64,000 nt of DNA from PBB1 sp046154125 (lineage in GTDB: Bacteria; Pseudomonadota; Gammaproteobacteria; Burkholderiales; Burkholderiaceae_C), in the NCBI GenBank assembly GCA_046154125.1, contig JBJXEJ010000115.1, forward strand, positions 9,380-73,379, given 5' to 3'. A model generated the notes under the pieces. The model searched no databases and was not told the DNA's origin. It saw only the letters and a program-made list of their open reading frames with translations. Of this stretch, positions 52,643 to 62,297 are shown one piece after another. The number at the start of each line of letters is the position of its first letter. The stretch's first letter is position 1. The translations under genes and the position numbers were made by a program.

Positions 52643-53272
52643 ATGCTCGACCGTGAGGGGTTCAGACCCAACGTCGGCATCGTCCTGCTCAACCAGAGGA
52701 ACCAAGTGTTTTGGGGGAAGCGTCTCCGAACTCACTCTTGGCAATTCCCCCAGGGAGGAATCAAGTACGGCGAAACGCCGGAGCAGGCGATGTATCGGGA
52801 ACTCCACGAAGAAGTGGGGTTGACTTCTGACCATGTCCGCATCCTTGCCCGCACCCGCGACTGGCTTCGCTATGAGGTTCCGGACCGCTTCATTCGACGC
52901 GATGCCCGTGGACATTACCGTGGGCAAAAGCAGATCTGGTTCTTGCTTCAATTGACCGGCAGGGACAGCGACATGAACCTGCGCGCCACCAGCCATCCCG
53001 AATTCGACGCATGGCGCTGGAATGAATACTGGATACCACTCGAAGTGGTCATCGAATTCAAGCGTGATGTCTACCAAATGGCCCTGACCGAGCTGTCGAA
53101 GTTCATACCGAAGCCCAGCCATCACGTTCGGTTCATGCGAGGCAGTTCAAGAGACGAAGGCGGTTCCACCGACCCATCGACGAGTCAACTGCTGCCTGAA
53201 CTCGGTGTCGAGAACAATGTGACTCCCTTGGATGGAAAGGGACCTCCACCGGAGATCAAGCCGGCAGCCTGA
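52643..53272 (+). CDS. rppH: RNA pyrophosphohydrolase
   Basis: A 209-residue Nudix enzyme converting 5'-triphosphate mRNA ends to trigger decay. Nudix box GGIKYGETPEQAMYRELHEE and start MLDREGFRPNVGIVLLNQ are typical; the C-terminal 45 residues are a variable low-complexity tail absent from E. coli RppH. The ATG at 52643 is preceded by TTGGAGTCG. A 136-bp gap separates it from divergent proS, as in many betaproteobacteria. Confidence 0.95.
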   Translation: MLDREGFRPNVGIVLLNQRNQVFWGKRLRTHSWQFPQGGIKYGETPEQAMYRELHEEVGLTSDHVRILARTRDWLRYEVPDRFIRRDARGHYRGQKQIWFLLQLTGRDSDMNLRATSHPEFDAWRWNEYWIPLEVVIEFKRDVYQMALTELSKFIPKPSHHVRFMRGSSRDEGGSTDPSTSQLLPELGVENNVTPLDGKGPPPEIKPAA

Positions 53273-53351
53273 TCCGTACTGCCGCCGTTCTGACGCATGT
53301 TCTTTCCGGCTAAGCGCGCCGACATCAAACTGGTCCGACCAGGAATCCGCG

Positions 53352-54470
53352 TCAAAGAAGGACGAGATTGTCGCGGTGGATCATTTCAGACTCCCCAGAG
53401 AAGCCAAGGATCCGCTCGAACTCTCCCGATGGTTTACGAGAGATCAGTCTGGCTTCTCCGCTGGCGTAATTCGCCAACCCACGCGCGATCTCGCTGCCCG
53501 ATGGGTCCAGCACCGCAATGACATCTCCACGATGGAAATCTCCGTCGACATCGACAACGCCAATGGGGAGAAGGCTCTTTCCGCTCTCCCTGATCTTCAG
53601 GGCAGCGCCTGCGTCGATGGTCACCGAGCCGCGTAACTTCAAGTGATCGATCATCCACTGCTTTCGGGCGGCAATCTTGGGTGTCTGCGCAGACAGTGCC
53701 GTTCCGATGGCCTCACCATCACACAGCCGGATCAACACATCAGGCTCACGGCCCCACGTGATGATCGTGCTGGCACCGCTGCTCGCCGCTCGCTTGGCGG
53801 CAAGGATCTTCGTGATCATGCCTCCACGCCCAATCGCCGACCCCGCACCGCCAGCCATTTGCTCCAAAGCCGGGTCACCAGCCATGGCTTGATGGATGAA
53901 CCGCGCCGTTGAGCTCTTGCGAGGGTCTTCCGAGTACAAACCGGCCTGATCGGTCAGGATGACGAGCGCGTCCGCTTCGATCAGATTGGCCACCAGCGCA
54001 CCCAATGTGTCGTTGTCGCCGAACTTTATTTCGTCGTTGACGACTGTGTCGTTCTCGTTGATGACCGGGATCACCTTCAGGTTCAGCAAGGTCAACAACG
54101 TCGATCTCGCATTGAGATAGCGTTCGCGATCGGCCAGATCGGCATGGGTAAGCAGCACCTGCGCACTGCCGACGCCATGTTCGCGAAGCTTCGATTCGTA
54201 CATTTGGGCCAGACCCATCTGCCCCACGGCGGCAGCTGCCTGCAACTCGTGAAGTTGCTTCGGACGAGTTGCCCAGCCCAGGCGCTTCATGCCTTCGGCG
54301 ATCGCACCGCTCGATACCATCACGACCTCTCGGCCTTGTGATGCGAGCACCGCCAGCTGACGACACCAGTTGCCGACGGCATCGGCATCCAGGCCACGCC
54401 CTTCGTTGGTCACAAGACTGGATCCAACCTTGACAACGATGCGATTGGCCAATTTGAGAGCGCCGGTCAT
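53352..54470 (-). CDS. proB: Glutamate 5-kinase
   Basis: A 372-residue enzyme for the first step of proline synthesis. Amino acid kinase domain with RIVVKVGSSLV, VSSGAIAEGMKRL, NENDTVVNDEIKFGDND and GRGGMITKILAAKRA; C-terminal PUA domain about 280-365 (GSVTIDAGAALKI). The ATG at 54470 overlaps the obgE stop by 4 nt. proA does not follow here; the gene is convergent with rppH. Confidence 0.97.
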   Translation of the reverse strand: MTGALKLANRIVVKVGSSLVTNEGRGLDADAVGNWCRQLAVLASQGREVVMVSSGAIAEGMKRLGWATRPKQLHELQAAAAVGQMGLAQMYESKLREHGVGSAQVLLTHADLADRERYLNARSTLLTLLNLKVIPVINENDTVVNDEIKFGDNDTLGALVANLIEADALVILTDQAGLYSEDPRKSSTARFIHQAMAGDPALEQMAGGAGSAIGRGGMITKILAAKRAASSGASTIITWGREPDVLIRLCDGEAIGTALSAQTPKIAARKQWMIDHLKLRGSVTIDAGAALKIRESGKSLLPIGVVDVDGDFHRGDVIAVLDPSGSEIARGLANYASGEARLISRKPSGEFERILGFSGESEMIHRDNLVLL

Positions 54471-55543
54471 GAAGCACCCGGATCGGCACCTTCGCCGGCG
54501 AACCGTGGATCGGGGTCGAGAGCAACGACGTTCTTGAGCTTGGCGACGTGTTCGTAAATGGCACGAATCAGCGGGTCGCAACCCTCGCGCGTCAGAGCTG
54601 AGATCTGGAACACCGGGCCTTTCCACTTGAACCGCTTCACGAAGTCGTCGACACGCCGGCGGCGATCCGCCTCCGGCACCATGTCAAGCTTGTTGAGAAC
54701 CACCCAGCGGGGCTTGTCGTAAAGCGAAGCGTCGTACTTCTGCAACTCGCGCACGATTGCTTTCGCCTGCGCGACCGGATCCACGTCCTCATCGAACGGA
54801 GCGAAATCGACCAGGTGAAGCAACAGGTGCGTGCGCTGCAAGTGCCGCAAGAAAAGATGGCCCAGTCCCGCGCCCTCGGCCGCTCCTTCGATCAGGCCCG
54901 GAATGTCGGCCACCACGAAACTCTGCTCCGGTGCCACACGCACAACCCCAAGATTGGGGTGCAGCGTTGTGAACGGATAGTCGGCGATCTTCGGCCTGGC
55001 ATTCGAGATGGCAGCGATCAGAGTCGACTTACCGGCGTTGGGCATGCCCAACAGGCCCACGTCAGCAAGGACCCGCAACTCCAGACGCAAGCGGAACTGC
55101 TCGCCTGGCCAGCCCGGCGTCTTTTGCCGTGGCGCCCGATTTGTGCTGGTCTTGAAATGCAGATTGCCGAAGCCGCCATCGCCGCCCTTGGCGATCAGGA
55201 CCCTCTCGTCAGGCACAAGCAACTCTGCGATCACCTGATCGGTGTCGGCGTTGGTGATGATCGTGCCCATGGGCATGCGCAGAACGATGTCCTCTGCTGC
55301 AGCCCCGAACTGATCGGAGCCTCTGCCGTTTTCCCCCCGGCGCGCCTCGTGCCGACGTGCATAGCGGAAGTCGATGAGCGTGTTGAGATTGCGATCCCCG
55401 ACGGCGTAAACGCTGCCACCGCGCCCCCCATCACCGCCGTTGGGTCCGCCGAACGGGATAAATTTTTCTCGGCGGAAGCTCATGCAGCCGTTGCCACCGT
55501 CACCGGCGGCAATGTCTATCGTGGCTTCATCGACGAATTTCAT
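54467..55543 (-). CDS. obgE: Obg-family GTPase
   Basis: A 358-residue ribosome-associated GTPase. Obg fold (1-about 158, glycine-rich MSFRREKFIPFGGPNGGDGG), G domain with GMPNAGKSTLIAAIS, DIPGLIEGAAEGAGLG, NKLDMVPEAD; the short C-terminal tail is variable. Involved in 50S maturation and growth control. A 178-bp gap with a terminator separates it from rpmA. Confidence 0.97.
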   Translation of the reverse strand: MKFVDEATIDIAAGDGGNGCMSFRREKFIPFGGPNGGDGGRGGSVYAVGDRNLNTLIDFRYARRHEARRGENGRGSDQFGAAAEDIVLRMPMGTIITNADTDQVIAELLVPDERVLIAKGGDGGFGNLHFKTSTNRAPRQKTPGWPGEQFRLRLELRVLADVGLLGMPNAGKSTLIAAISNARPKIADYPFTTLHPNLGVVRVAPEQSFVVADIPGLIEGAAEGAGLGHLFLRHLQRTHLLLHLVDFAPFDEDVDPVAQAKAIVRELQKYDASLYDKPRWVVLNKLDMVPEADRRRRVDDFVKRFKWKGPVFQISALTREGCDPLIRAIYEHVAKLKNVVALDPDPRFAGEGADPGAS

Positions 55544-55670
55544 GGGCGAGAGAGCTCGTGTTGTTGGAGCGTAGGGGACGAATCGCGCCAGAGCTTGGCG
55601 TCAATGGAGAGAGGTAGCGCGAGGTTGTACAGATTGTTCGCCGAGTCGCGACACACGAACGCCCGATCCC

Positions 55671-55698
55671 AAATAAGAAAGCCCCGGCAAGCCGGGGC
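55671..55698 (-). terminator. Rho-independent terminator after rpmA
   Basis: On the minus strand: 7-bp stem GCCCCGG / CCGGGGC with a 4-nt loop (55681-55698), followed by TTTCTTATTT (complement of AAATAAGAAA at 55671-55680). It would end the rplU-rpmA transcript before obgE, or pass a fraction through. Confidence 0.85.
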
Positions 55699-55721
55699 CC
55701 TTCGATAACTCATCGCCTCTA

Positions 55722-55979
55722 TCAGGCTGCCTTGATGCTCACGGTACGGCGATTGCGCGGACCTTTGACAGCAAACACAACTTCGCCATCGACCAACGCG
55801 AACAACGTGTGATCCTTGCCCACACCGACATTGGTTCCCGGATGGAACTGGGTGCCGCGCTGACGAACGATGATCGAACCGGCGGGGATCGATTCGCCGC
55901 CAAATGTCTTGACGCCGAGCATTTTCGGCTGTGAGTCGCGGCCGTTCCGTGTGGATCCGCCGCCTTTTTTCTGTGCCAT
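55722..55979 (-). CDS. rpmA: 50S ribosomal protein L27
   Basis: An 85-residue L27. The N-terminal AQKKGGGSTRNGRDSQPK reaches the peptidyl-transferase centre, and there is no cleavable extension as in Firmicutes; SIIVRQRGTQFHPGTNVG is the core signature. It follows rplU by 27 bp. Confidence 0.98.
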   Translation of the reverse strand: MAQKKGGGSTRNGRDSQPKMLGVKTFGGESIPAGSIIVRQRGTQFHPGTNVGVGKDHTLFALVDGEVVFAVKGPRNRRTVSIKAA

Positions 55980-56006
55980 GGTTTAACCCTCGAATATTTG
56001 GGAGCT

Positions 56007-56318
56007 TCAGCCGTTGACGGCGCGGATTTCAATTTCCGTGAACGCCTGGCGGTGGCCTTGACGCTTTTGATAGTGCTTGCGTCGACGCATTTTGAAAATG
56101 CGCACCTTGTCATGCCGACCTTGCGCCGTCACGGTGGCGGTAACGGTTGCACCACTGACCAGCGGGCTACCGATCTGCAGATCGGCGCCACTGCCGATTG
56201 CCAACACGTGGTCCAGCGTAATTTCTTGGCCCACGTCCGCAGTGATCTGCTCGATTTTGAGTTTTTCGCCAGCGGCAACCCTATATTGCTTACCGCCGGT
56301 CTTGATGACTGCGTACAT
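56007..56318 (-). CDS. rplU: 50S ribosomal protein L21
   Basis: A 103-residue L21: MYAVIKTGGKQYRVAAGEKL opening and KVRIFKMRRRKHYQKRQGHRQ basic signature, both classic. The ATG at 56318 is chosen; upstream frames overlap the divergent ispB promoter. First gene of rplU-rpmA-(obgE-proB). Confidence 0.98.
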   Translation of the reverse strand: MYAVIKTGGKQYRVAAGEKLKIEQITADVGQEITLDHVLAIGSGADLQIGSPLVSGATVTATVTAQGRHDKVRIFKMRRRKHYQKRQGHRQAFTEIEIRAVNG

Positions 56319-56468
56319 TTCAGCCCTTTCGATTGAATTTTTCGCGTTGAGCTGCCGTTTGAAAGGCAGAGCATTGCACAACCGCGCATTGTATCCGGAA
56401 AAATCCGCTTTGTACCAGCGCCTGCTGACTGCCGGTGCCAAACGGGGGCCTCGCGCACGTCGCGTTCC

Positions 56469-56474
56469 TATAAT
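56469..56474 (+). promoter_or_regulatory. -10 element of the ispB promoter
   Basis: A perfect TATAAT within TTCCTATAATTCGAG, 25 bp before the likely GTG start of ispB. I could not find a good -35 at 16-18 bp upstream. A start site near 56481 would leave only a short leader. Confidence 0.6.
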
Positions 56475-56498
56475 TCGAGTTTTTTGGAAAAGAGCAGC

Positions 56499-57497
56499 GT
56501 GCAAGCCGAACTGACAGCCAACTCTGACGATTGCCTTGCCAGTCCAGACGGCAGCATGGACGCAGAGATGAAGGAGGTTGACGCCGTCATCCGAAGGCGA
56601 CTTGCCTCTGAGGTCGTGCTGATCGACCAGATCTCCAAGTACATCATCGGCGCCGGCGGCAAACGGATCAGGCCGCTGCTGGTTCTGCTGTTTTCGAGGG
56701 CGCTTGGATTTCAGGGGGCTGAGCGGTTTGAGCTGGCCGCAACGGTCGAATTCATCCACACCGCCACACTGCTGCACGACGACGTCGTCGATGAGTCCGA
56801 CTTGCGCCGTGGCCGCAAATCGGCGAACGCAATCTTCGGAAACGCGGCGAGCATCCTGGTAGGCGACTTCGTCTACTCCCGGGCCTTCCAGATGATGGTA
56901 TCGGTGAACCGCATGCGGGTACTGCAGGTACTGTCGGACGCAACCAACGTCATCGCCGAAGGCGAAGTTCTGCAGTTGATGAACATGCACGACCCTGACC
57001 TGCATGTCGATGATTACCTGAAAGTGATCCGCTTCAAGACAGCCAAGTTGTTTGAGGCGAGCGCCCGACTGGGCGCTGTGTTGGCCGACGCACCCGACGA
57101 CGTCGAGGAGGCATGTGCGGAGTACGGCCGCTCGCTTGGTACGGCCTTCCAACTCGTAGACGACCTGCTCGACTACGAAGGATCAACCCAAGACTTGGGG
57201 AAAAACGTTGGTGACGACCTTCGCGAAGGCAAACCCACACTGCCCTTGCTGCTGGCTATGCAACGGGGAACGCCGAAGGAGCGCGAACTGATTCGCAGTG
57301 CGATCCAGCGTGGCGAAGTTGAGCGGCTCGCGGAAGTGATTGAAGCCGTGGGGCGCACCGGAGCGCTTCAAGCCACCAGAGATGCCGCGCGTGAACAGGT
57401 TGAACATGCAAAAAGCCGATTGACGGCCCTGCCGCCATCAATCTACCGGGATGCTCTGATAAAATTGTGTATGGATTCGGTGGGGCGGTCTTCGTAA
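56499..57497 (+). CDS. ispB: Polyprenyl diphosphate synthase (octaprenyl type)
   Basis: A 332-residue trans-prenyltransferase making the ubiquinone side chain. First aspartate-rich motif LLHDDVVDESDLRRG (DDxxD), second QLVDDLLDYEG, plus GGKRIRP for IPP binding. Start uncertain: GTG at 56499 (chosen), TTG at 56484 or ATG at 56556, the last leaving MDAEMKEVDAVI, where conservation begins. ispB next to rplU is the usual proteobacterial order. tRNA-Pro follows 38 bp later. Confidence 0.94.
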   Translation: MQAELTANSDDCLASPDGSMDAEMKEVDAVIRRRLASEVVLIDQISKYIIGAGGKRIRPLLVLLFSRALGFQGAERFELAATVEFIHTATLLHDDVVDESDLRRGRKSANAIFGNAASILVGDFVYSRAFQMMVSVNRMRVLQVLSDATNVIAEGEVLQLMNMHDPDLHVDDYLKVIRFKTAKLFEASARLGAVLADAPDDVEEACAEYGRSLGTAFQLVDDLLDYEGSTQDLGKNVGDDLREGKPTLPLLLAMQRGTPKERELIRSAIQRGEVERLAEVIEAVGRTGALQATRDAAREQVEHAKSRLTALPPSIYRDALIKLCMDSVGRSS

Positions 57498-57535
57498 GGA
57501 CTTGCAGATATTCCGCGCGATTCACGATCCAGATT

Positions 57536-57612
57536 CGGGGTGTAGCTTAGCCTGGTAGAGCGCTACGTTCGGGACGTAGAGGCCGGAGGTTCGAATCCTC
57601 TCACCCCGACCA
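57536..57612 (+). tRNA. tRNA-Pro (CGG)
   Basis: A 77-nt cloverleaf with encoded CCA. Acceptor CGGGGTG/CACCCCG, anticodon stem CTACG/CGTAG with loop TTCGGGA giving CGG, T arm GGAGG/CCTCT-type with TTCGAAT. The position-1 C and G72 are proline identity features. Lies between ispB and pilB, all forward. Confidence 0.95.
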
Positions 57613-57674
57613 ACCCTGGGGTTCCGATCGGGCGGCGATCCATTCGGCACTTGAACATTCGAGATCGGCATTGA

Positions 57675-59393
57675 ATGGCAGACACGCTCGCTGAAGCCCC
57701 TCAATCTGCGCTTTCAGGCGTGGCCAGGGTTCTCGTCCACGCGGGGAAACTGAACGAAAAGGCTGCCGAGACGCTGGTCAAGTCGGCACGCGAAAAAAAG
57801 GTCAGTTTCGTTGCTGCGGTGATAGCAGCGGGTACGGTTTCTCCGGCAGATCTCGCGCACACCTTATCGACAGCGCTCGCTCTGCCCTTGCTCGACCTGA
57901 ACGCGGTTGACGCACAGAAGCTCCCCCGAAACATCGTCGACGTCAAGCTGGCGTCCGAGTATCAATTGGTGGTCCTCGGCAAGCGTGGAGGCCGTGTCTT
58001 CATCGGAGGCGCAGATCCGACGGACCAGGAAGCGGTCGAGCGCATCAAGTTCGCGACTCAATTGACACCGGAATGGGTCATCGTAGAGCACGACAAGCTT
58101 GCGAAGATCGTTGAAGCCAACGGCACGAGTGCGACGGAAACGCTGGAGTCCATGTCGTCGGGTGACTTCGAGTTCGATGTCACCGACGAGACCGCGGCCC
58201 AGGAAACTGCCGAAGCCGCACCGGACGTCGAAGATGCCCCGGTTGTGCGCTTCCTGCAGAAAATGTTGATCGACGCCATCAACGCGCGCGCATCAGACCT
58301 GCATTTCGAGCCCTACGAGTACCACTATCGAGTGCGATTCCGCGTTGATGGAGAGTTGCGCGAAATCACGCAGCCGCCGATCGCCATCAAGGACAAGCTG
58401 GCCTCCCGCATCAAGGTGATCTCGCGCCTGGACATCGCCGAGAAGCGCGTCCCGCAAGATGGGCGAATGAAGCTGAAATTCGGCAGCAAGTCCATCGACT
58501 TCCGAGTGAGCACACTGCCTACGTTGTTCGGCGAAAAGATCGTGATCCGGATTCTGGATTCGTCGAGTGCCAAGCTCGGCATCGAAGCCCTCGGATACGA
58601 AAAGATCGAGCGAGACCGCTTGATCCACTGCATTCACCGACCCTACGGAATGGTGTTGGTCACGGGTCCGACAGGCTCCGGGAAGACGGTCTCGCTGTAC
58701 ACCTGCCTGAACATCCTCAATCAGCCGGGAGTCAATATTTCGACCGTCGAGGATCCGGCTGAAATTAACTTGCCGGGCATCAATCAGGTCAACGTCAATG
58801 ACAAGGCAGGACTCAATTTTGCGGCAGCCCTGAAGTCCTTCCTGCGTCAGGACCCAGACATCATCATGGTGGGCGAGATTCGTGACCTGGAGACGGCCGA
58901 CATCGCGATAAAGGCTGCGCAGACGGGACACATGGTGATGTCGACCCTGCACACCAACGATGCCCCGACCACCTTGACGCGATTGTTGAACATGGGCGTC
59001 GCGCCATTCAATATCGCATCCAGCGTTCTCCTGATCACGGCCCAACGGCTGGCGCGCAAGCTGTGCGAGAGCTGCAAGGCACCGGCCACCTACCCGCGAG
59101 AGGCGATGCTAAAGGCAGGTTTCGCCGAAAGTGACATCAATGGGAACTGGACGCCTTACCGTGCAGTGGGATGTTCGTCATGCAGCAATGGATATCGAGG
59201 CCGGGTCGGCATCTATCAGGTGATGCCGATCACTGACGAGATCCAGCGCATCATCCTGACCGAAGGCACCGCGGTCGACATCGCTGTTCAAGCCCAGCGC
59301 GAAGGGGTACGCGATCTTCGCCAATCAGGGCTGGTCAAGGTTCGCACCGGTCTCACGACCCTCGAAGAAGTGATTTCCGTCACGAACGAGTGA
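57675..59393 (+). CDS. pilB: Type IV pilus assembly ATPase PilB
   Basis: A 572-residue GspE/PilB ATPase powering pilus extension. N1/N2 domains (1-about 175), then RecA-like domain with GPTGSGKTVSLYTC (Walker A), IIMVGEIRDLETADIAIKAAQTGH (Walker B with catalytic Glu and His box) and a zinc tetracysteine CESCKAP...CSSCSNGY near the C-terminus. First of pilB-pilC-pilD. Confidence 0.96.
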   Translation: MADTLAEAPQSALSGVARVLVHAGKLNEKAAETLVKSAREKKVSFVAAVIAAGTVSPADLAHTLSTALALPLLDLNAVDAQKLPRNIVDVKLASEYQLVVLGKRGGRVFIGGADPTDQEAVERIKFATQLTPEWVIVEHDKLAKIVEANGTSATETLESMSSGDFEFDVTDETAAQETAEAAPDVEDAPVVRFLQKMLIDAINARASDLHFEPYEYHYRVRFRVDGELREITQPPIAIKDKLASRIKVISRLDIAEKRVPQDGRMKLKFGSKSIDFRVSTLPTLFGEKIVIRILDSSSAKLGIEALGYEKIERDRLIHCIHRPYGMVLVTGPTGSGKTVSLYTCLNILNQPGVNISTVEDPAEINLPGINQVNVNDKAGLNFAAALKSFLRQDPDIIMVGEIRDLETADIAIKAAQTGHMVMSTLHTNDAPTTLTRLLNMGVAPFNIASSVLLITAQRLARKLCESCKAPATYPREAMLKAGFAESDINGNWTPYRAVGCSSCSNGYRGRVGIYQVMPITDEIQRIILTEGTAVDIAVQAQREGVRDLRQSGLVKVRTGLTTLEEVISVTNE

Positions 59394-59460
59394 TTGGTGG
59401 TGAATAAATTCGCCACCCGACCGATAACGACGGGGGTGGATCAAGAGTTCCGGAGGTTTC

Positions 59461-60681
59461 ATGGCGACTGCAGCGGCCGCGAAAAGCATCAAAGACATTG
59501 TTTTCGAATACGAAGGCAAGGACAAGAACGGCAAGATCGTTCGCGGGGAGATGCGCGCTGGCGGTGAAGCGATGGTCAGCGCCAGCCTGCGGCGCCAGGG
59601 AATACTGACCACCAAGATCAAGAAGCGTCGCATGAGCGGCGGCCGCTCCATCAAGCAGAAGGACATCGCGATCTTCACGCGGCAACTGTCCACGATGATG
59701 CGAGCCGGAGTGCCGTTGATCCAGTCATTCGACATCGTGGCCCGGGGAAGTCCGAACCCGCGCCTCACCAAGCTGTTGACCGACATTCGCTCCGATGTTG
59801 AAACCGGCACCAGCCTGTCGGCGGCATTCCGCAAGTACCCGCTGTACTTCGACGCGCTGTATTGCAACCTCGTCGAAGCCGGCGAAGCGGGCGGTATTCT
59901 GGAAGCACTGCTTGACCGCCTGGCGATCTATCAAGAAAAGACGATGGCGATCAAGAACAAGATCAAGTCCGCCCTGATCTACCCGATCGCCGTGCTGGTT
60001 GTCGCTTTCGTGGTGCTGGCGGTCATCATGATTTTCGTGATCCCGGCATTCAAGGACGTGTTCTCGTCGTTCGGAGCGGACCTGCCAGCACCCACGCTGG
60101 TCGTGATCGCGATGTCCGAGTTTTTCGTCAAGTACTGGTGGGCGATATTTGGCTTCCTGGGTGGCGGCATCTACTTTTTCCTTGAATCCTGGAAACGCTC
60201 GGAAAAGATGCAAAAAGCCATGGATCGGCTGCTGCTGCGCGTTCCGGTGTTCGGCGAACTGGTCAACAAGTCAGCCGTGGCTCGCTGGACTCGCACACTG
60301 TCCACCATGTTTGCCGCCGGGGTGCCGCTGGTCGAAGCACTCGATTCGGTCGGCGGTGCTTCCGGCAATGCGGTGTTTGCTGAAGCCACGGAAGCGATCC
60401 AGAAGGACGTTTCCACCGGGGCATCTCTCACCACGTCGATGCAGACCACGGGCGTTTTCCCGAACATGGTGCTTCAGATGTGCGCCATCGGCGAGGAGTC
60501 AGGCTCGCTCGACCAGATGCTCGGCAAGGCTGCCGAGTTCTACGAGGATGAGGTGGACGAAGCGGTCAAGGGGCTGTCGAGCCTGATGGAGCCCTTCATC
60601 ATCGTGATTCTCGGCACGCTGATCGGGGGCATCGTCGTGTCGATGTACCTGCCCATCTTCAAGCTCGGCCAGGTCGTCTGA
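59461..60681 (+). CDS. pilC: Type IV pilus inner-membrane platform protein PilC
   Basis: A 406-residue GspF/PilC protein with two repeats (about 72-195 and 275-398) each starting with a cytoplasmic helical domain (FTRQLSTMMRAGVPLIQSF, WTRTLSTMFAAGVPLVEAL) and ending in a membrane helix; three TM segments in all (about 177-200, 225-245, 375-400). It anchors the pilus rod and couples to PilB. Starts 67 bp after pilB. Confidence 0.97.
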   Translation: MATAAAAKSIKDIVFEYEGKDKNGKIVRGEMRAGGEAMVSASLRRQGILTTKIKKRRMSGGRSIKQKDIAIFTRQLSTMMRAGVPLIQSFDIVARGSPNPRLTKLLTDIRSDVETGTSLSAAFRKYPLYFDALYCNLVEAGEAGGILEALLDRLAIYQEKTMAIKNKIKSALIYPIAVLVVAFVVLAVIMIFVIPAFKDVFSSFGADLPAPTLVVIAMSEFFVKYWWAIFGFLGGGIYFFLESWKRSEKMQKAMDRLLLRVPVFGELVNKSAVARWTRTLSTMFAAGVPLVEALDSVGGASGNAVFAEATEAIQKDVSTGASLTTSMQTTGVFPNMVLQMCAIGEESGSLDQMLGKAAEFYEDEVDEAVKGLSSLMEPFIIVILGTLIGGIVVSMYLPIFKLGQVV

Positions 60682-60690
60682 CGCAAGGGA

Positions 60691-61542
60691 ATGGAAACGC
60701 AAGTCTTGCAAACGCTGCTGTCCCCCTGGACCCTTGCACTGCTGGGCCTGTGCATCGGCAGTTTCCTGAATGTGGTCATCCACCGCCTTCCCTTGATGCT
60801 GGAGCGTGGCTGGAAACTGGACAGTGCCGACATGCTCGGCATGACGGTCGACGTCCCTGCCGAGATAACGCTCTCCAGTCCCCGATCGCGTTGTCCGTCG
60901 TGCAGTCACGCCATTGCATGGCACGAGAACATTCCGGTGCTGAGCTATCTGTGGCTGCGCGGCAAATGCTCAGCCTGCAGGACGCGGATCTCGGCTCGCT
61001 ATCCAACGTACGAGATTGCGACGGCCGCATTGTTTGCAGTCATCGCGTGGCGATTCGGCGCGCAGCCGTCAACACTGGCCTGGTGCGCCTTCGCGGCGAC
61101 CCTCGTGGCCCTTGCCGGGATTGACTGGGACACGACGCTACTGCCCGACAGCTTGACCCTTCCCTTGCTCTGGGCCGGACTGATCGCTTCAGCGTGGGGC
61201 CTGACCGTTCCACTGTCGACCGCGGTCTGGGGCGCCGTGGCTGGCTATCTGTCGCTGTGGTCGATCTACTGGCTGTTCAAGCTCGCGACGGGCAAGGAAG
61301 GCATGGGCCACGGTGACTTCAAGCTGTTGGCTGCATTGGGCGCCTGGCTCGGGGCACCGATGGTGCTGCCTGTGGTGCTCGGAGCGTCAATCATTGGCGC
61401 GTTTGTCGGAATCGGGATGAAACTGAACAGCAAGCTTCGCGACGGACGCTACGTGCCGTTCGGTCCATTTCTCGCCGGTTCGGGCCTGGCGGTGCTGTTG
61501 ATCGGCGCGCCCCGCGTCCTGGATTGGCTGGGCTGGGCCTGA
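60691..61542 (+). CDS. pilD: Prepilin peptidase / N-methyltransferase
   Basis: A 283-residue bifunctional aspartyl peptidase. GSFLNVVIHRLP opening, zinc-binding tetracysteine CPSCSHAIAWHENIP...CSACRTRIS, and the two catalytic aspartates in IDWDTTLLPD and GMGHGDFKLLAALGAWLG, plus about seven further hydrophobic segments. Cleaves and methylates type IV prepilins. Follows pilC by 9 bp. Confidence 0.97.
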   Translation: METQVLQTLLSPWTLALLGLCIGSFLNVVIHRLPLMLERGWKLDSADMLGMTVDVPAEITLSSPRSRCPSCSHAIAWHENIPVLSYLWLRGKCSACRTRISARYPTYEIATAALFAVIAWRFGAQPSTLAWCAFAATLVALAGIDWDTTLLPDSLTLPLLWAGLIASAWGLTVPLSTAVWGAVAGYLSLWSIYWLFKLATGKEGMGHGDFKLLAALGAWLGAPMVLPVVLGASIIGAFVGIGMKLNSKLRDGRYVPFGPFLAGSGLAVLLIGAPRVLDWLGWA

Positions 61543-61588
61543 TCGCTGCCCCGTCGAGCCACGATCCGGCGTCGACAGCTTCTTCATC

Positions 61589-62230
61589 ATGGTCACTTCG
61601 ACCCCTTGTTCGCCCGCCTCGCTGCGCATCGGCCTGACCGGAGGGATCGGCAGCGGGAAAAGTTCGGTGGCAGCCCTGCTGGCTTCCCAGGGTGCGGTCA
61701 TCGTCGACACAGACGCCATTTCGCGCCGATTGACCGGACCAGGCGGGCTCGCCGTACCGGCTCTGCGCAAGGCATTCGGTGAGAAGGTCATTGCGCACAG
61801 CGGAGCACTCGACCGCGACTGCATGCGTGGCCTCGTGTTCGACGACCCCATTGCACGACGCCGACTCGAAGCAATCCTGCATCCGATGATCTCGAGCGAA
61901 GCAGAGAAGGAGGCAGCATTGCACCCATCGGCTCCGGTGATCGTGTTCGATGTGCCGCTGCTGGCCGAGTCGGGCTGTTGGGCCGACCGGGTTGATCGCG
62001 TTCTGGTGATCGATTGCAGCGAGCAAACTCAAATCGAGCGCGTCATGAAGCGCTCGGGATGGTCGGAGGCAACGGTGCGTTCTGTCGTAGCAGCACAGGC
62101 AAGCAGGGACCAGCGACGGTCCATTGCGGACGATCTGATCGTCAACGACGGCATCTCGCCAGCCGAACTCGACGCCCGCGTGGCCGCGCTGTGGCGTGCA
62201 TGGAGTGCGCGCAGAACCGGGCCCCTGTGA
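61589..62230 (+). CDS. coaE: Dephospho-CoA kinase
   Basis: A 213-residue P-loop kinase for the last CoA step. Walker A GLTGGIGSGKSSVA, DTDAISRRLTGPGG, VFDVPLLAESGCW and RDQRRSIADDLIVNDG. Its location after pilD is the conserved pil-coaE-zapD-yacG arrangement. The 10 residues before SLRIGLTGG are variable. Confidence 0.96.
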   Translation: MVTSTPCSPASLRIGLTGGIGSGKSSVAALLASQGAVIVDTDAISRRLTGPGGLAVPALRKAFGEKVIAHSGALDRDCMRGLVFDDPIARRRLEAILHPMISSEAEKEAALHPSAPVIVFDVPLLAESGCWADRVDRVLVIDCSEQTQIERVMKRSGWSEATVRSVVAAQASRDQRRSIADDLIVNDGISPAELDARVAALWRAWSARRTGPL

Positions 62231-62297
62231 AACAATCCAAAGAGTCGGGATTCCTGTCCGGCCATTGGTGTTTCCACAGACGTTGAAGGCAGGCCCT

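Noticed and set aside
57598..57626. AACCC/GGGTT inverted repeat after tRNA-Pro as a terminator
   Set aside because: Stem of five with a two-base loop and no T-run; too weak.
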